Origin: CAZKUB01 sp964592335
Lineage (GTDB): Archaea > Thermoplasmatota > E2 > DHVEG-1
Length of the DNA stretch: 15,812 nt
Assembly (NCBI GenBank): GCA_964592335.1
Contig: CAZQEU010000034.1
Span: forward strand, 1-15,812
Reading direction: 5' to 3'
Position numbers and translations under genes: made by a program. A model generated the notes under the pieces. That model was not told the origin of the DNA and did no database searches. It saw only the letters and a list, made by a program, of their open reading frames with translations. Of the stretch, positions 1-8,279 are shown in pieces. Every line of letters starts with the position of its first letter. Position 1 is the stretch's first letter.

Positions 1-1247
1 TAAATCACATACTTGATGAAGAAACAAAAGAACTGATAGATTTTTCAGTGAATAAAATTGAAGAAGTTTCTGAGAAGTTTGGGATACTTCTTGATGTTAA
101 AACACTTGATTCAGAGAAACCACAGAAACAGACGAAGGTATGGAACCAAAACCATCTAAAGAATAAGAAAACAAAAGAGATATGCCGTCTTGTAAAAAAA
201 CGTTTCTCGCCGTTTATAGATTTAAACCTAAATTATAACACGGTTTATTCTAAAAATCAGTTTATAGATCTCATGATACACTTGGGTCAAACAAGGGATT
301 TTGCAGAAAACGGGAATAAAACATTCAAGCAGTTAAGACCATGTGGTTGTCCTGATGCAGATACATTATTGTATCATTTGAAAAACTATCAAGATCCTAA
401 GCAAGTTCATAAGATGTTTACTACGCTTTTTGAAATCGTCTGGCAGATGACACGGCAGGCTAATATCTTTGATATCCACAAAAGATATGATGTCGCTATT
501 GATTTTACGGAGTGGTATTTCTATGGGGATAGATCCAGCCCTATGGTTGTTGGTAAAGAACCAGATAGAGGCACATCGAAATGTTACAAGTTTGCAACGA
601 TAAACATTGTAGAATCAGGTAAACGATTCACTATTCTTGCTTTACCTGTTGGTCCATTTGATAACAAAGAACAAGTTCTAACAAAACTACTAAGATATGC
701 TCAACAGAGGATTAAGATTAGACGGGTTTATGTTGACCGTGGTTTCTTTGACTCAAAAGCAATTAAAGTATTCGAACGGTTTCAATTGAAATATCTGATG
801 CCTGCTACACAAATTCCCACAGTAAAAAAGATGCTGAGTATTGCTTCATCACCATCTGTTATTACAGATTTTGAGATGAAGGACATCACGTTCAACCTTG
901 TAATAGTAAAAGATGAAAAGGGTGATAAAAGAGCATTTGCGACTAATGAAGAATACAGTGAGAACGATGTAAATTTGGCTGAGAGGTTGTTTCTTTTGTA
1001 TGGTAAACGTTGGGGTGTAGAAACAAGTTATCGTGTTAAGAAGCATTCGTATCTTCCAAAGACAACTTCTAAGAACTATTTCATAAGACTCTTTTATTTC
1101 ATGTTTTCAGTATTGTTGTATAATCTTTGGATCCTTGCTGATATACTTATCTGGCTATCTCTTTTTGGCAAGGTCGGAGAGGATCATTTGGTTACTTCCA
1201 AGCTTTTTGGAACAATGCTTTACACTATTGATCCTGGAGGAGGATAA
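1..1247 (+). CDS. ISH3/IS4-type DDE transposase, 5' end outside window
   Basis: Catalyses cut-and-paste movement of an insertion sequence. Numbering from the GTG at 48, the DDE residues are likely D152 (in AIDFTEWYF), D230 (in VYVDRGFF) and E325. E325 lies in YGKRWGVETSYRVKK, which matches the Y-(2)-R-(3)-E-(6)-K signature of IS4-like transposases exactly. The C-terminal LLYNLWILADI and EDHLVTSKLFGT segments are of the kind seen in archaeal ISH3-like transposases. The frame has no stop between base 3 and the GTG at 48, and no ribosome site precedes that GTG, so the protein probably starts upstream of the window. The catalytic core is uninterrupted, so it may be active. The left terminal repeat is out of view; I could not place the right one, which should lie within 1248-1450. 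Confidence 0.85.
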   Translation, partial: NHILDEETKELIDFSVNKIEEVSEKFGILLDVKTLDSEKPQKQTKVWNQNHLKNKKTKEICRLVKKRFSPFIDLNLNYNTVYSKNQFIDLMIHLGQTRDFAENGNKTFKQLRPCGCPDADTLLYHLKNYQDPKQVHKMFTTLFEIVWQMTRQANIFDIHKRYDVAIDFTEWYFYGDRSSPMVVGKEPDRGTSKCYKFATINIVESGKRFTILALPVGPFDNKEQVLTKLLRYAQQRIKIRRVYVDRGFFDSKAIKVFERFQLKYLMPATQIPTVKKMLSIASSPSVITDFEMKDITFNLVIVKDEKGDKRAFATNEEYSENDVNLAERLFLLYGKRWGVETSYRVKKHSYLPKTTSKNYFIRLFYFMFSVLLYNLWILADILIWLSLFGKVGEDHLVTSKLFGTMLYTIDPGGG

Positions 1248-1454
1248 CAAACACTCTCTGTTGTTTATTATACATGTTTTTGATTAGTTTGAAATAGATT
1301 TATTTTTTCAAAATTCATATTTTCTGACCCTTTTTATCCATTTTCTCCTTATATAGTGTGGTTTACAGGAGTAAAAAACCTAAAAATTTGACAAAGTTTT
1401 TTAATCTATAATAAATTATTTGTATACTTTCGGAACTACTATTTTTTAGATAAG

Positions 1455-1499
1455 TTATATATAAGACTATATTTTTACGTGGTTGACTGTCTTAGGTGA
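1455..1499 (+). promoter_or_regulatory. aglB promoter and ribosome binding site
   Basis: An archaeal TATA box (TTATATATA, 1455-1463) predicts a transcription start near 1485. AGGTGA at 1494-1499, six bases before the ATG at 1506, is complementary to the archaeal 16S tail and supports that start. The rest of the 1248-1505 gap is AT-rich, with no gene that I can see. Confidence 0.6.
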
Positions 1500-1505
1500 A
1501 TTTAA

Positions 1506-4500
1506 ATGCGTAAACGGGCACAAATAAAAAGCAAACCAAGGAATGTAGAACCTCAACACACTGCTTTAAAGAAAGCACCTAAATATGAAGAAAAAAGCAA
1601 AAAAACACTAAGTAAAAATTGGTGGATAACATTAATTTTAGTTGGTATTTTCTTTTTGGTTCTGTTCTACAATACTTACTATAATGCATCTAGTGAGCTG
1701 GCGATTGATGAAAACTCAGAAGGATTTGCAAGATATCTGTTATCAGGTCCTGACCCCTACTATAATATGAGGCATGTACAAGGAACCTATGAGACAGGAG
1801 TATATCAATATTATACAGAGCAGGATGACTTACTAAATTATCCTCTGGGAGCTAAAGGAGGCCGTGCTCCTCTGCTTAATATGATGGCGCTGGGGTTTAG
1901 TAATTTTCTAACTCCTTTTATGAGCGAGATAGATGCTATAGGATATTCTATGCAATTTATACCTGCTCTCTTTGGAGCCTTATTAGTCATACCAGTATAC
2001 TTTCTTACAAAAAATCTTTTTAATAAAAAAGCAGGGCTCATCGCTGCTTTTTTTATAGCAGTAATACCTATTCATATAGGTTCTGGTCACGGTTCCGCTT
2101 ATTCTTTATTCGATCATGATTCGCTTAACCTTTTATTATTCTTTCTAACTTTCTTATTTATTGTACTAAGCCTTAAGGAAAGAGACAGAACAAGATCTAT
2201 TCTTTATGCAGTACTTGCTGGTATTCCTCTTGCGGGTCTTTCAATGGTGTGGGTAGAAGCCCAGTTTCTTTATGTGCTTATTGCAGGTTATGCGATTGTA
2301 CAATATATAGTTGATATTTTTACAAACAAGATTGAACTTACAAGTTTTAGAGCTACCTCTATTACGTTACTTACAGGTTATGTAGTTTCACTACCAGTTA
2401 TGATTTCAAGATTTGGTAAATTTCCATTTGATGTACCTTTTTTTATGGTGGTGGGTGTAATAGGTTTTGGATTGTTATATTATCTGTTTGGTAATAAAAA
2501 AATTCCTTGGACGTTATCTTTACCATCTATTTTTATGGCTGGGGCTTCTGCATTGGCATTATTGTATTTTGTTTCTACCTCGTCTACCGGCATTCCCTTT
2601 TTATCAAGATTGAGCAAACTTGGTGATATCATTTTTGGTGCAGGTATTTATGGTAAAAAAGTTTCTATGACTATTGCAGAGGCAAATACTTATCAGATCA
2701 GTCATACAGTTATGAGTTTTGGCCCAGCGCTATATTGGCTTGGTTGGGCTGGTTTTATATTTTTATTATGGCACTATTATAAGGATAGATTAAGACGAGA
2801 TTATCTTTTTATTATAGTAATTTTTGCACTTGACTTATGGCTTGCAGGCACGGCAGGACGTTTTCTCAATGATATGGTTCCTTTGATTGCCATTCTTTCA
2901 GGTTGGATTGTATGGTTTATAGTGGACAAAATTGATTATAAGCAGATGATTAGAACTATTCGTAGTGCCGGTGGAGGTTTTCATGGTATCAGAAGAGGTG
3001 TCAAACTCCTCAATGTTTTTGGTATCTTGTTTTTAGCAATTATTGTGGTATTGCCTAATGCATATGTTGCAATGGATGCGGCAGTACCTGCAAAAACCTA
3101 TGAAAAGGATGATGGCAATTGGACAAATCTTAAATGGGAAATGTTTGGCGAGGATCATTCTGGAGCTTTTGGTCTTAGTCTTTATAAAGAGAGTTATTGG
3201 TCTAATGCACTTAATTGGTTAAACCAACAGGATAAAAATATTTCTGATCCTTCTGACAGACCTGCTTTTATTTCATGGTGGGATTATGGTTTTTATGAGG
3301 TTGCTATAGGCGGGCATCCTACTGTTGCTGATAACTTTCAGGATGGAATACCTCCCGCTTCTAACTTTCATACTGCAACAAGTGAAAAAGATGCTGTTGC
3401 TATTTGGATAATTCGTTTACTTGAAGGAAATAAAAGAGATAATTCAGGTTTATCTAGTGAAGTAAAACAAATACTGAAAAGGCATTTAGGTGAAAATAAC
3501 AGTGAAAATTTAGTTTCATGGATTGAAGATCCAACCATGTCTCCTTCTTATAATACATATATTGATGAGGAATTTAATGAGTATATAACTAATGAGGAGA
3601 TAAATGAAAAAGTTCTTGTTGTTGGTTCTCAGTGGCATGAGAATGCTGTTTATCATGATTTTGTAGATATGGTAAATAATGGGGATTTTGGAGAAAATAA
3701 AACAGGTTTAACTGATGATGAGGTCACTTGGCTTTATCATGATATTCAGGATGCAACAGGATATAGTATCAGATATTATGGTGTAGAAGGTTATGATAAA
3801 CAAATTTTCAATATTTTTGCGTTTTTATCAGACAAAAGCCTTGTAATGCTTGGTGCCCCTGAAGATGAATTTGTTGAAATGAGATATAGTGGTACAGAAT
3901 ATACCGCAAGTGGTTCTATAAAACGTACAATTACAAATGAGCCATTAAAGGATTATTTAGATCTTTCCGATGAAGAAAAAAGATATATCCAGGTGGAAAG
4001 CACACCTACAGCATATAAATCACCTTATTTTGATACAATGTTTTACAAAACATATGTTGGTCCTTATGACATAGACCAGGAGACAGGTGCGAAAAAAGAA
4101 TATAAATGGCAGTTGCCCTGTTTGCAAATGAAACATTTTTATGCTGAGTTCATCTCTGATATGAGCAAGTATCAATATTATAATACAGGAAAAGCAGCAG
4201 TAGTTATTGCAAAATACTATGAGGGGGCTCTGCTCAACGGAAGTGTCAGGTTTAACGGATCAAAAGTTGATACAAATCTTGTTGTTTTGAAAAACCTTAC
4301 ATATTATGAGGGTGCCGAGCAACCTATCGAGCATGATAGTTTTAACTATATTTCATCTGGTGAAAATGCAACTGAAGAGTTCAGTGTTATAGCAGGTGCA
4401 GGTAGCTATTTACAACTTCGTAAAAACGTTGGTCAGAATGTTTTTGTTTTGAAGAATATAACTTTTAACGGAGACGAAAATTCAGAATACGCTCCCATCA

Positions 4501-5783
4501 CTGATGATGTTGCTATGAGGCAAACTGGTTCAAACTATGAGAGGTATCTAAACATAACCATCCAGCCGGGTACTCTAACTGGTGTGTTATACAATGATGA
4601 GGATGATAATGGTGTTTATAATGAGTCATTTGATTCAACTGTAGAAAATATTAATGTCAAGGCTAAGGAGATAAAAGCAGTTGAAAACAATCAAATATCT
4701 GAATGGGGAGAAGAAACCATTGTCAAAACTGATGAAAATGGATTATATTCATTATCCGGCTTGGAGCCTGGTATATATCGGCTGAGAGTTTATAATGATG
4801 AAGGATACACTATTCATATGAATGATGTTTTTGTCTATGAAGGTGAAAATACTTATGATGTCGTAAATCCAAAACAAGGTAGTATCGAAGGCACTGTTTA
4901 CTTTGATCAAAATCAGGATGGAAATTATACTTCAGGTGAAGAAGAAGATGAGGTGGAATTAGAGCTTAAATACTATGTTTACAGTGATGAGGGTAGTTTA
5001 GAAGAGATCATTGACGTTGATACATTTACAACCCAAGCATCAGGAAATTATGTCTTTGATGATTTAATCCCTGGTGATTACTATGTTTTCGAGGCTAAAA
5101 AAGGTACTTCTTATGAGACAATAAAACAGATTTCAATAGAAGCAAATACAACAAAGCAATATAATTTATCTTTAGACCTTACTGCTGTATCTGTCACAGG
5201 ACAAACTTTGTATAATGATGAGGGCGTAGAAGGAATAACCGTTAAATTTGAAAAAGATGAGTCAATTGGAACAAACACTGCTGAAAGCACGGAGGCAACA
5301 TCTGATGATACAGGCAATTATGAAGTTGAACTTAAACCCGGTACATACAATGTATCAGCTACTAAGATGGAAGATTCAACACTTGTTTATGAGATGACGG
5401 GAGAAAAACTAGTACTTACAATAGGTCAGGAAGAAGAAACAGGTAACAACTATGATATTGTTAAAAAATCAGTAACACTATCGGGTACTACCTCTTCTAA
5501 CGGTGCTAATATTGAAAACGTCACAACAACATTCACTCCAACAGATTCAGATGAAAATAATACAGGTATCCCTGCTGAGACCACTTCAGATCTATCTGGT
5601 GATTACGAGTTAGAAATAGCTCCTGGTGACTATACTGTTTATGCCGAGAGTGAAGAATTTATTGAGAATGATGAAAGCTATGTATATCAATGGACAGGTT
5701 CATTAAGTCTTTCTGAAAGCGATATCTCATTAGGTAAAACTTTCAATATAGACGAGCTTGAAAAACAAATAAAAACAGTATAA
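1506..5783 (+). CDS. aglB: Oligosaccharyltransferase AglB (STT3 family) with C-terminal beta-domain array
   Basis: Transfers a lipid-linked oligosaccharide to Asn in N-X-S/T sequons of exported proteins, on the outer membrane face. Visible STT3 motifs: the first-loop catalytic Asp D83 in GPDPYYNMR, the D203-H204-D205 metal motif, TIAE at 389-392 (the TIXE motif) and WWDYG at 591-595. A basic cytoplasmic N-terminus precedes the first membrane segment (about 39-60); many hydrophobic segments follow to about residue 530, then a soluble domain. The DK/DM motif could not be placed with confidence. At 1425 residues it is far longer than usual AglB (roughly 600-1000). The excess is four repeated beta-sandwich units at about 1022-1115, 1125-1218, 1228-1318 and 1323-1413, each ending in a G-x-Y ... 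PG-x-Y pattern. The first two resemble SdrD/Cna-B domains, the last two carboxypeptidase-regulatory-like domains. All should lie outside the cell. It is transcribed alone. Confidence 0.95.
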   Translation: MRKRAQIKSKPRNVEPQHTALKKAPKYEEKSKKTLSKNWWITLILVGIFFLVLFYNTYYNASSELAIDENSEGFARYLLSGPDPYYNMRHVQGTYETGVYQYYTEQDDLLNYPLGAKGGRAPLLNMMALGFSNFLTPFMSEIDAIGYSMQFIPALFGALLVIPVYFLTKNLFNKKAGLIAAFFIAVIPIHIGSGHGSAYSLFDHDSLNLLLFFLTFLFIVLSLKERDRTRSILYAVLAGIPLAGLSMVWVEAQFLYVLIAGYAIVQYIVDIFTNKIELTSFRATSITLLTGYVVSLPVMISRFGKFPFDVPFFMVVGVIGFGLLYYLFGNKKIPWTLSLPSIFMAGASALALLYFVSTSSTGIPFLSRLSKLGDIIFGAGIYGKKVSMTIAEANTYQISHTVMSFGPALYWLGWAGFIFLLWHYYKDRLRRDYLFIIVIFALDLWLAGTAGRFLNDMVPLIAILSGWIVWFIVDKIDYKQMIRTIRSAGGGFHGIRRGVKLLNVFGILFLAIIVVLPNAYVAMDAAVPAKTYEKDDGNWTNLKWEMFGEDHSGAFGLSLYKESYWSNALNWLNQQDKNISDPSDRPAFISWWDYGFYEVAIGGHPTVADNFQDGIPPASNFHTATSEKDAVAIWIIRLLEGNKRDNSGLSSEVKQILKRHLGENNSENLVSWIEDPTMSPSYNTYIDEEFNEYITNEEINEKVLVVGSQWHENAVYHDFVDMVNNGDFGENKTGLTDDEVTWLYHDIQDATGYSIRYYGVEGYDKQIFNIFAFLSDKSLVMLGAPEDEFVEMRYSGTEYTASGSIKRTITNEPLKDYLDLSDEEKRYIQVESTPTAYKSPYFDTMFYKTYVGPYDIDQETGAKKEYKWQLPCLQMKHFYAEFISDMSKYQYYNTGKAAVVIAKYYEGALLNGSVRFNGSKVDTNLVVLKNLTYYEGAEQPIEHDSFNYISSGENATEEFSVIAGAGSYLQLRKNVGQNVFVLKNITFNGDENSEYAPITDDVAMRQTGSNYERYLNITIQPGTLTGVLYNDEDDNGVYNESFDSTVENINVKAKEIKAVENNQISEWGEETIVKTDENGLYSLSGLEPGIYRLRVYNDEGYTIHMNDVFVYEGENTYDVVNPKQGSIEGTVYFDQNQDGNYTSGEEEDEVELELKYYVYSDEGSLEEIIDVDTFTTQASGNYVFDDLIPGDYYVFEAKKGTSYETIKQISIEANTTKQYNLSLDLTAVSVTGQTLYNDEGVEGITVKFEKDESIGTNTAESTEATSDDTGNYEVELKPGTYNVSATKMEDSTLVYEMTGEKLVLTIGQEEETGNNYDIVKKSVTLSGTTSSNGANIENVTTTFTPTDSDENNTGIPAETTSDLSGDYELEIAPGDYTVYAESEEFIENDESYVYQWTGSLSLSESDISLGKTFNIDELEKQIKTV

Positions 5784-5791
5784 ACAAGAAA

Positions 5792-5825
5792 AATTAAAAG
5801 CCAAATTCTTTTAATTCTTTTTTTT
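5792..5825 (+). terminator. Hairpin plus T-run after aglB
   Basis: A perfect 9-bp inverted repeat (AATTAAAAG, 5792-5800; CTTTTAATT, 5808-5816) with a 7-base loop is followed by eight T residues (5818-5825) and a second T-run at 5831-5836. T-runs alone can end archaeal transcription. The right arm (TTTTAATT, 5809-5816) also lies 24-31 bases upstream of the next ATG, so it may double as a TATA element. Confidence 0.6.
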
Positions 5826-5839
5826 ATTACTTTTTTATT

Positions 5840-6448
5840 ATGATCAACTTTGAGGATGGTAAAAAAGCAGTTATTTTTGCAAGAAAAGTGATTGAAGAAT
5901 ATGTAAAAAACAAAAAATCATCAAAATCAGATCTTAAGGGTATATTCAATGAGAAACAAGGATCATTTGTAACAATTCATAGTTTTCCTTCTCATGATCT
6001 GCGTGGATGCATAGGCATTCCCTTACCTGTTATGAGTCTGAAAGAAGCAATAATTGAGGCGGCTACAAGTGCTACACATGACCCTCGTTTTCCGCCTTTG
6101 TCCAATGTTGAGCTTGAAAATATTATAATTGAGGTAACTATTCTTTCACCACCAGAAGATATCAATGTAAAAAAACCTGAGGAGTATCTACAAGAAATAG
6201 AAATAGGACGCGATGGGCTTATTGTTGAACAAGGTTTTTATAAGGGTTTGTTACTTCCACAGGTGCCAGTTGAGCAAGGATGGGATAAAAAAGAATTCTT
6301 AAACCATACTTGTATGAAAGCAGGTCTTATGCCTGATGCATGGTTTGATAAATCAACTAAGATATTACGTTTCACAGGCCAGGTTTTTACAGAAGTAAAA
6401 CCAAAAGGAGAGATAAAGGAGAAAAAACTTGATGGATCTAACAGTTGA
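5840..6448 (+). CDS. AMMECR1-domain protein
   Basis: A 202-residue AMMECR1-family protein, the usual length for the single-domain archaeal form. The signature LRGCIG lies at 54-59, preceded by SFPSHD, and the later GLIVEQGFYKGLLLPQVPVE stretch and the C-terminal W/D region are also typical. The biochemical role of the family is unsettled. In many archaea it is found beside MEMO and a radical-SAM partner, but neither is visible here. The start is supported by the usual family N-terminus (MINFEDGKKAVIFARKVIEEY), although no ribosome site precedes the ATG. With a TATA-like TTTTAATT about 24-31 bases upstream, the message may be leaderless. Its 3' end overlaps the start of pyrC by 17 bases, so the two are probably cotranscribed. 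Confidence 0.9.
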   Translation: MINFEDGKKAVIFARKVIEEYVKNKKSSKSDLKGIFNEKQGSFVTIHSFPSHDLRGCIGIPLPVMSLKEAIIEAATSATHDPRFPPLSNVELENIIIEVTILSPPEDINVKKPEEYLQEIEIGRDGLIVEQGFYKGLLLPQVPVEQGWDKKEFLNHTCMKAGLMPDAWFDKSTKILRFTGQVFTEVKPKGEIKEKKLDGSNS

Positions 6449-7718
6449 AGGAAAAATATTTCACAAGGGCATGTTTGAAAATGCTTGCATTGGAATAAAA
6501 AACGGTAAAATAGTTGAGATTAAAAAAATCTTAAAAGCAGATGATCACATAAACTTTGGAAACAAACTAATTTTACCTGCTGGTGTAGATGCCCATGTTC
6601 ATTTCAGAGAGCCAGGTATGACAAATAAAGAAGACTGGGTTACAGGCTCTACTGCAGCTGCTTTTGGCGGTATTTCTTGTGTTTTTGATATGCCAAATAC
6701 TCTCCCACAAACAACTTCCTTGCAGACGATTTCTGATAAGATACATATCGCAGAAAAAAAATCCTTTGTTGATTTTGGTGTTTATTCAGGAGTTACAAAT
6801 AATAACATTGATGATATTGAAAATATTTCAAAGAAATGTAATGGAGTTAAGATCTTTTTAGGCAACTCCACGGTATCAATGCTTTTTGATAAAAAAAAAC
6901 TAAGGGAAGCCTTTGATCTGATAGGGATTTCACAAAAACCAGTATTTGTTCATTGTGAAGATGAGGAATGTTTAATTAAACATAAAGAAACAGAAAAAAA
7001 TCTAACTGATCATATGCGTTTTCGCCCAGGTGTTTGTGAAGAAATTGCAGTAGCTGATGTGTTAAATGCGGCAAATGGTCTTAATACAAAAGTTCATGTT
7101 TGCCATGTATCAAGTTGTGAGGGTTTAGAACTTCTTAAGAGAAAACCTGCAAATGTAAGTTTTGGTGTTACTCCTCATCACTCTCTTTTAAATGTTGAAA
7201 AGAATATGGGTAGTTCAGGGTTTTTTAAGGTTAATCCGCCGATTCGTACAGGTTTTGATAGAGAGGCGTTGTTTAATTCTGTAAAAAATGGAGATGCTTT
7301 AATTGTTGAATCTGATCATGCTCCGCATACCATGGATGAAAAAGACCAAGATTTTGATGAAATCCCGTGTGGTGTTCCTGGCGTTGAAACCATGTATCCT
7401 TTGTTTTTGTATATGGCTAAAAAAGAGGTTTTAACTTTTCAACGTTTAACAAGCCTTCTCTGCAGCAATCCTTCTGATCTCTTAGGGGTTTCAAAGGGGC
7501 GTATTGATGTGGGTTATGATGCTGATTTTATAGTTGCTGATCTTAAAAAAGAAGAAAAAATCCAATCAGAAAAGAATCTTCATTCACGTTGTGGTTGGAC
7601 TCCATTTGAGGATTGGCCTGCGGTTTTCCCTGAAACAGTTTTTATTCGTGGGGAAAAAGTTATAGATGAAAAAGAAATCCAGGTGAAACAAGGCTTCGGT
7701 CATTTTGTTGGTGCATAG
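6432..7718 (+). CDS. pyrC: Dihydroorotase (class I type)
   Basis: Cyclises carbamoyl-aspartate to dihydroorotate, the third step of UMP synthesis, in the cytoplasm. From the ATG at 6432 it is 428 residues. Metal-binding H55 and H57 lie in DAHVHFREPG. The MPNT substrate loop follows, then the likely carboxylated Lys in VKIFLG, His ligands in FVHCEDE and HVCHVSS, and catalytic Asp295 in SDHAPH (294-299). The C-terminal CGWTPFEDW and FIRGEKV segments are family-typical. A TTG three bases earlier (6429) could also initiate, but the family normally begins M-D-L. AAAGGAG at 6415-6421 serves as ribosome site inside the end of the AMMECR1 gene. No other pyrimidine gene is nearby. Confidence 0.95.
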   Translation: MDLTVEGKIFHKGMFENACIGIKNGKIVEIKKILKADDHINFGNKLILPAGVDAHVHFREPGMTNKEDWVTGSTAAAFGGISCVFDMPNTLPQTTSLQTISDKIHIAEKKSFVDFGVYSGVTNNNIDDIENISKKCNGVKIFLGNSTVSMLFDKKKLREAFDLIGISQKPVFVHCEDEECLIKHKETEKNLTDHMRFRPGVCEEIAVADVLNAANGLNTKVHVCHVSSCEGLELLKRKPANVSFGVTPHHSLLNVEKNMGSSGFFKVNPPIRTGFDREALFNSVKNGDALIVESDHAPHTMDEKDQDFDEIPCGVPGVETMYPLFLYMAKKEVLTFQRLTSLLCSNPSDLLGVSKGRIDVGYDADFIVADLKKEEKIQSEKNLHSRCGWTPFEDWPAVFPETVFIRGEKVIDEKEIQVKQGFGHFVGA

Positions 7719-7721
7719 AAA

Positions 7722-8279
7722 ATGCTAGATTTTCTTCCTGAGTGGTTTAGAATATTCTTTTTTTCAATGATTCCATGGCTTGAGGCAAGATATGTCATTC
7801 CATTTGCAATTAAAACGTTAGGTTGGTCGTGGTGGCAGGCATTTCCAATAGCTGTTCTTGGAAATATCTTTCCTATTCCTTTTATCTTGTTATTTTTTAA
7901 ACATGTTGAAAAATGGCTTAGGATTTTTAAATCTTGGTCAAATTTAATGGACTGGCTTTTCACACGGACGAGGGATAGAGCTACTAAAAAAATTGAGAAA
8001 TATGAATATCTTGGGTTACTGTTTTTTGTCGCTCTTCCTGTTCCTTTTACAGGTGCTTGGACAGGAGCTCTTATCGCTTATTTATTTGATTTGAAGTTTT
8101 CAAAATCACTTATTACAATTTTTATTGGCGTTTTAATCTCTGCAGGTGTTATGACTCTGATTACTCTTACGGGTGTTGATTTGTTATATGTTGTTTTAGG
8201 TATCTTTATTATAGGCGTTATAATGGGTTTAATTGTTTTTTTTGGTACAAAATCAACTGGTAAGGAGACAAATAGTTAG
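7722..8279 (+). CDS. Small multidrug export-type membrane protein (COG2426 / Sm_multidrug_ex)
   Basis: A 185-residue integral membrane protein. Hydrophobic segments lie at about 9-30, 40-60, 97-121 and 128-176 (the last long enough for two). A charged, probably cytoplasmic loop (61-95) separates the halves. Two family features are visible: the IPWLEARYVIPFAI segment with charged E21 and R23 in the membrane region, and the ALPVPFTGAWTGALIA glycine/proline-rich segment at 104-119. The name 'small multidrug export' is inherited from database annotation; transport activity of the family is not well established, so the substrate is unknown. It starts three bases after pyrC with only a weak ribosome site (GGTG), which suggests translational coupling. 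Confidence 0.8.
   Translation: MLDFLPEWFRIFFFSMIPWLEARYVIPFAIKTLGWSWWQAFPIAVLGNIFPIPFILLFFKHVEKWLRIFKSWSNLMDWLFTRTRDRATKKIEKYEYLGLLFFVALPVPFTGAWTGALIAYLFDLKFSKSLITIFIGVLISAGVMTLITLTGVDLLYVVLGIFIIGVIMGLIVFFGTKSTGKETNS

Noticed and set aside
48..50. GTG as start of the transposase
   Set aside because: No ribosome site precedes it and the frame is open to the left edge, so it is more likely an internal valine codon of a longer protein.
1246..1265. Weak hairpin AACAA-N10-TTGTT after the transposase stop
   Set aside because: Only five base pairs, in AT-rich DNA; not enough to call a terminator or terminal repeat.
4569..5783. Beta-domain tail of AglB as a separate gene
   Set aside because: The frame is continuous with the STT3 part, with no internal stop, and I saw no ribosome site or promoter at the junction.
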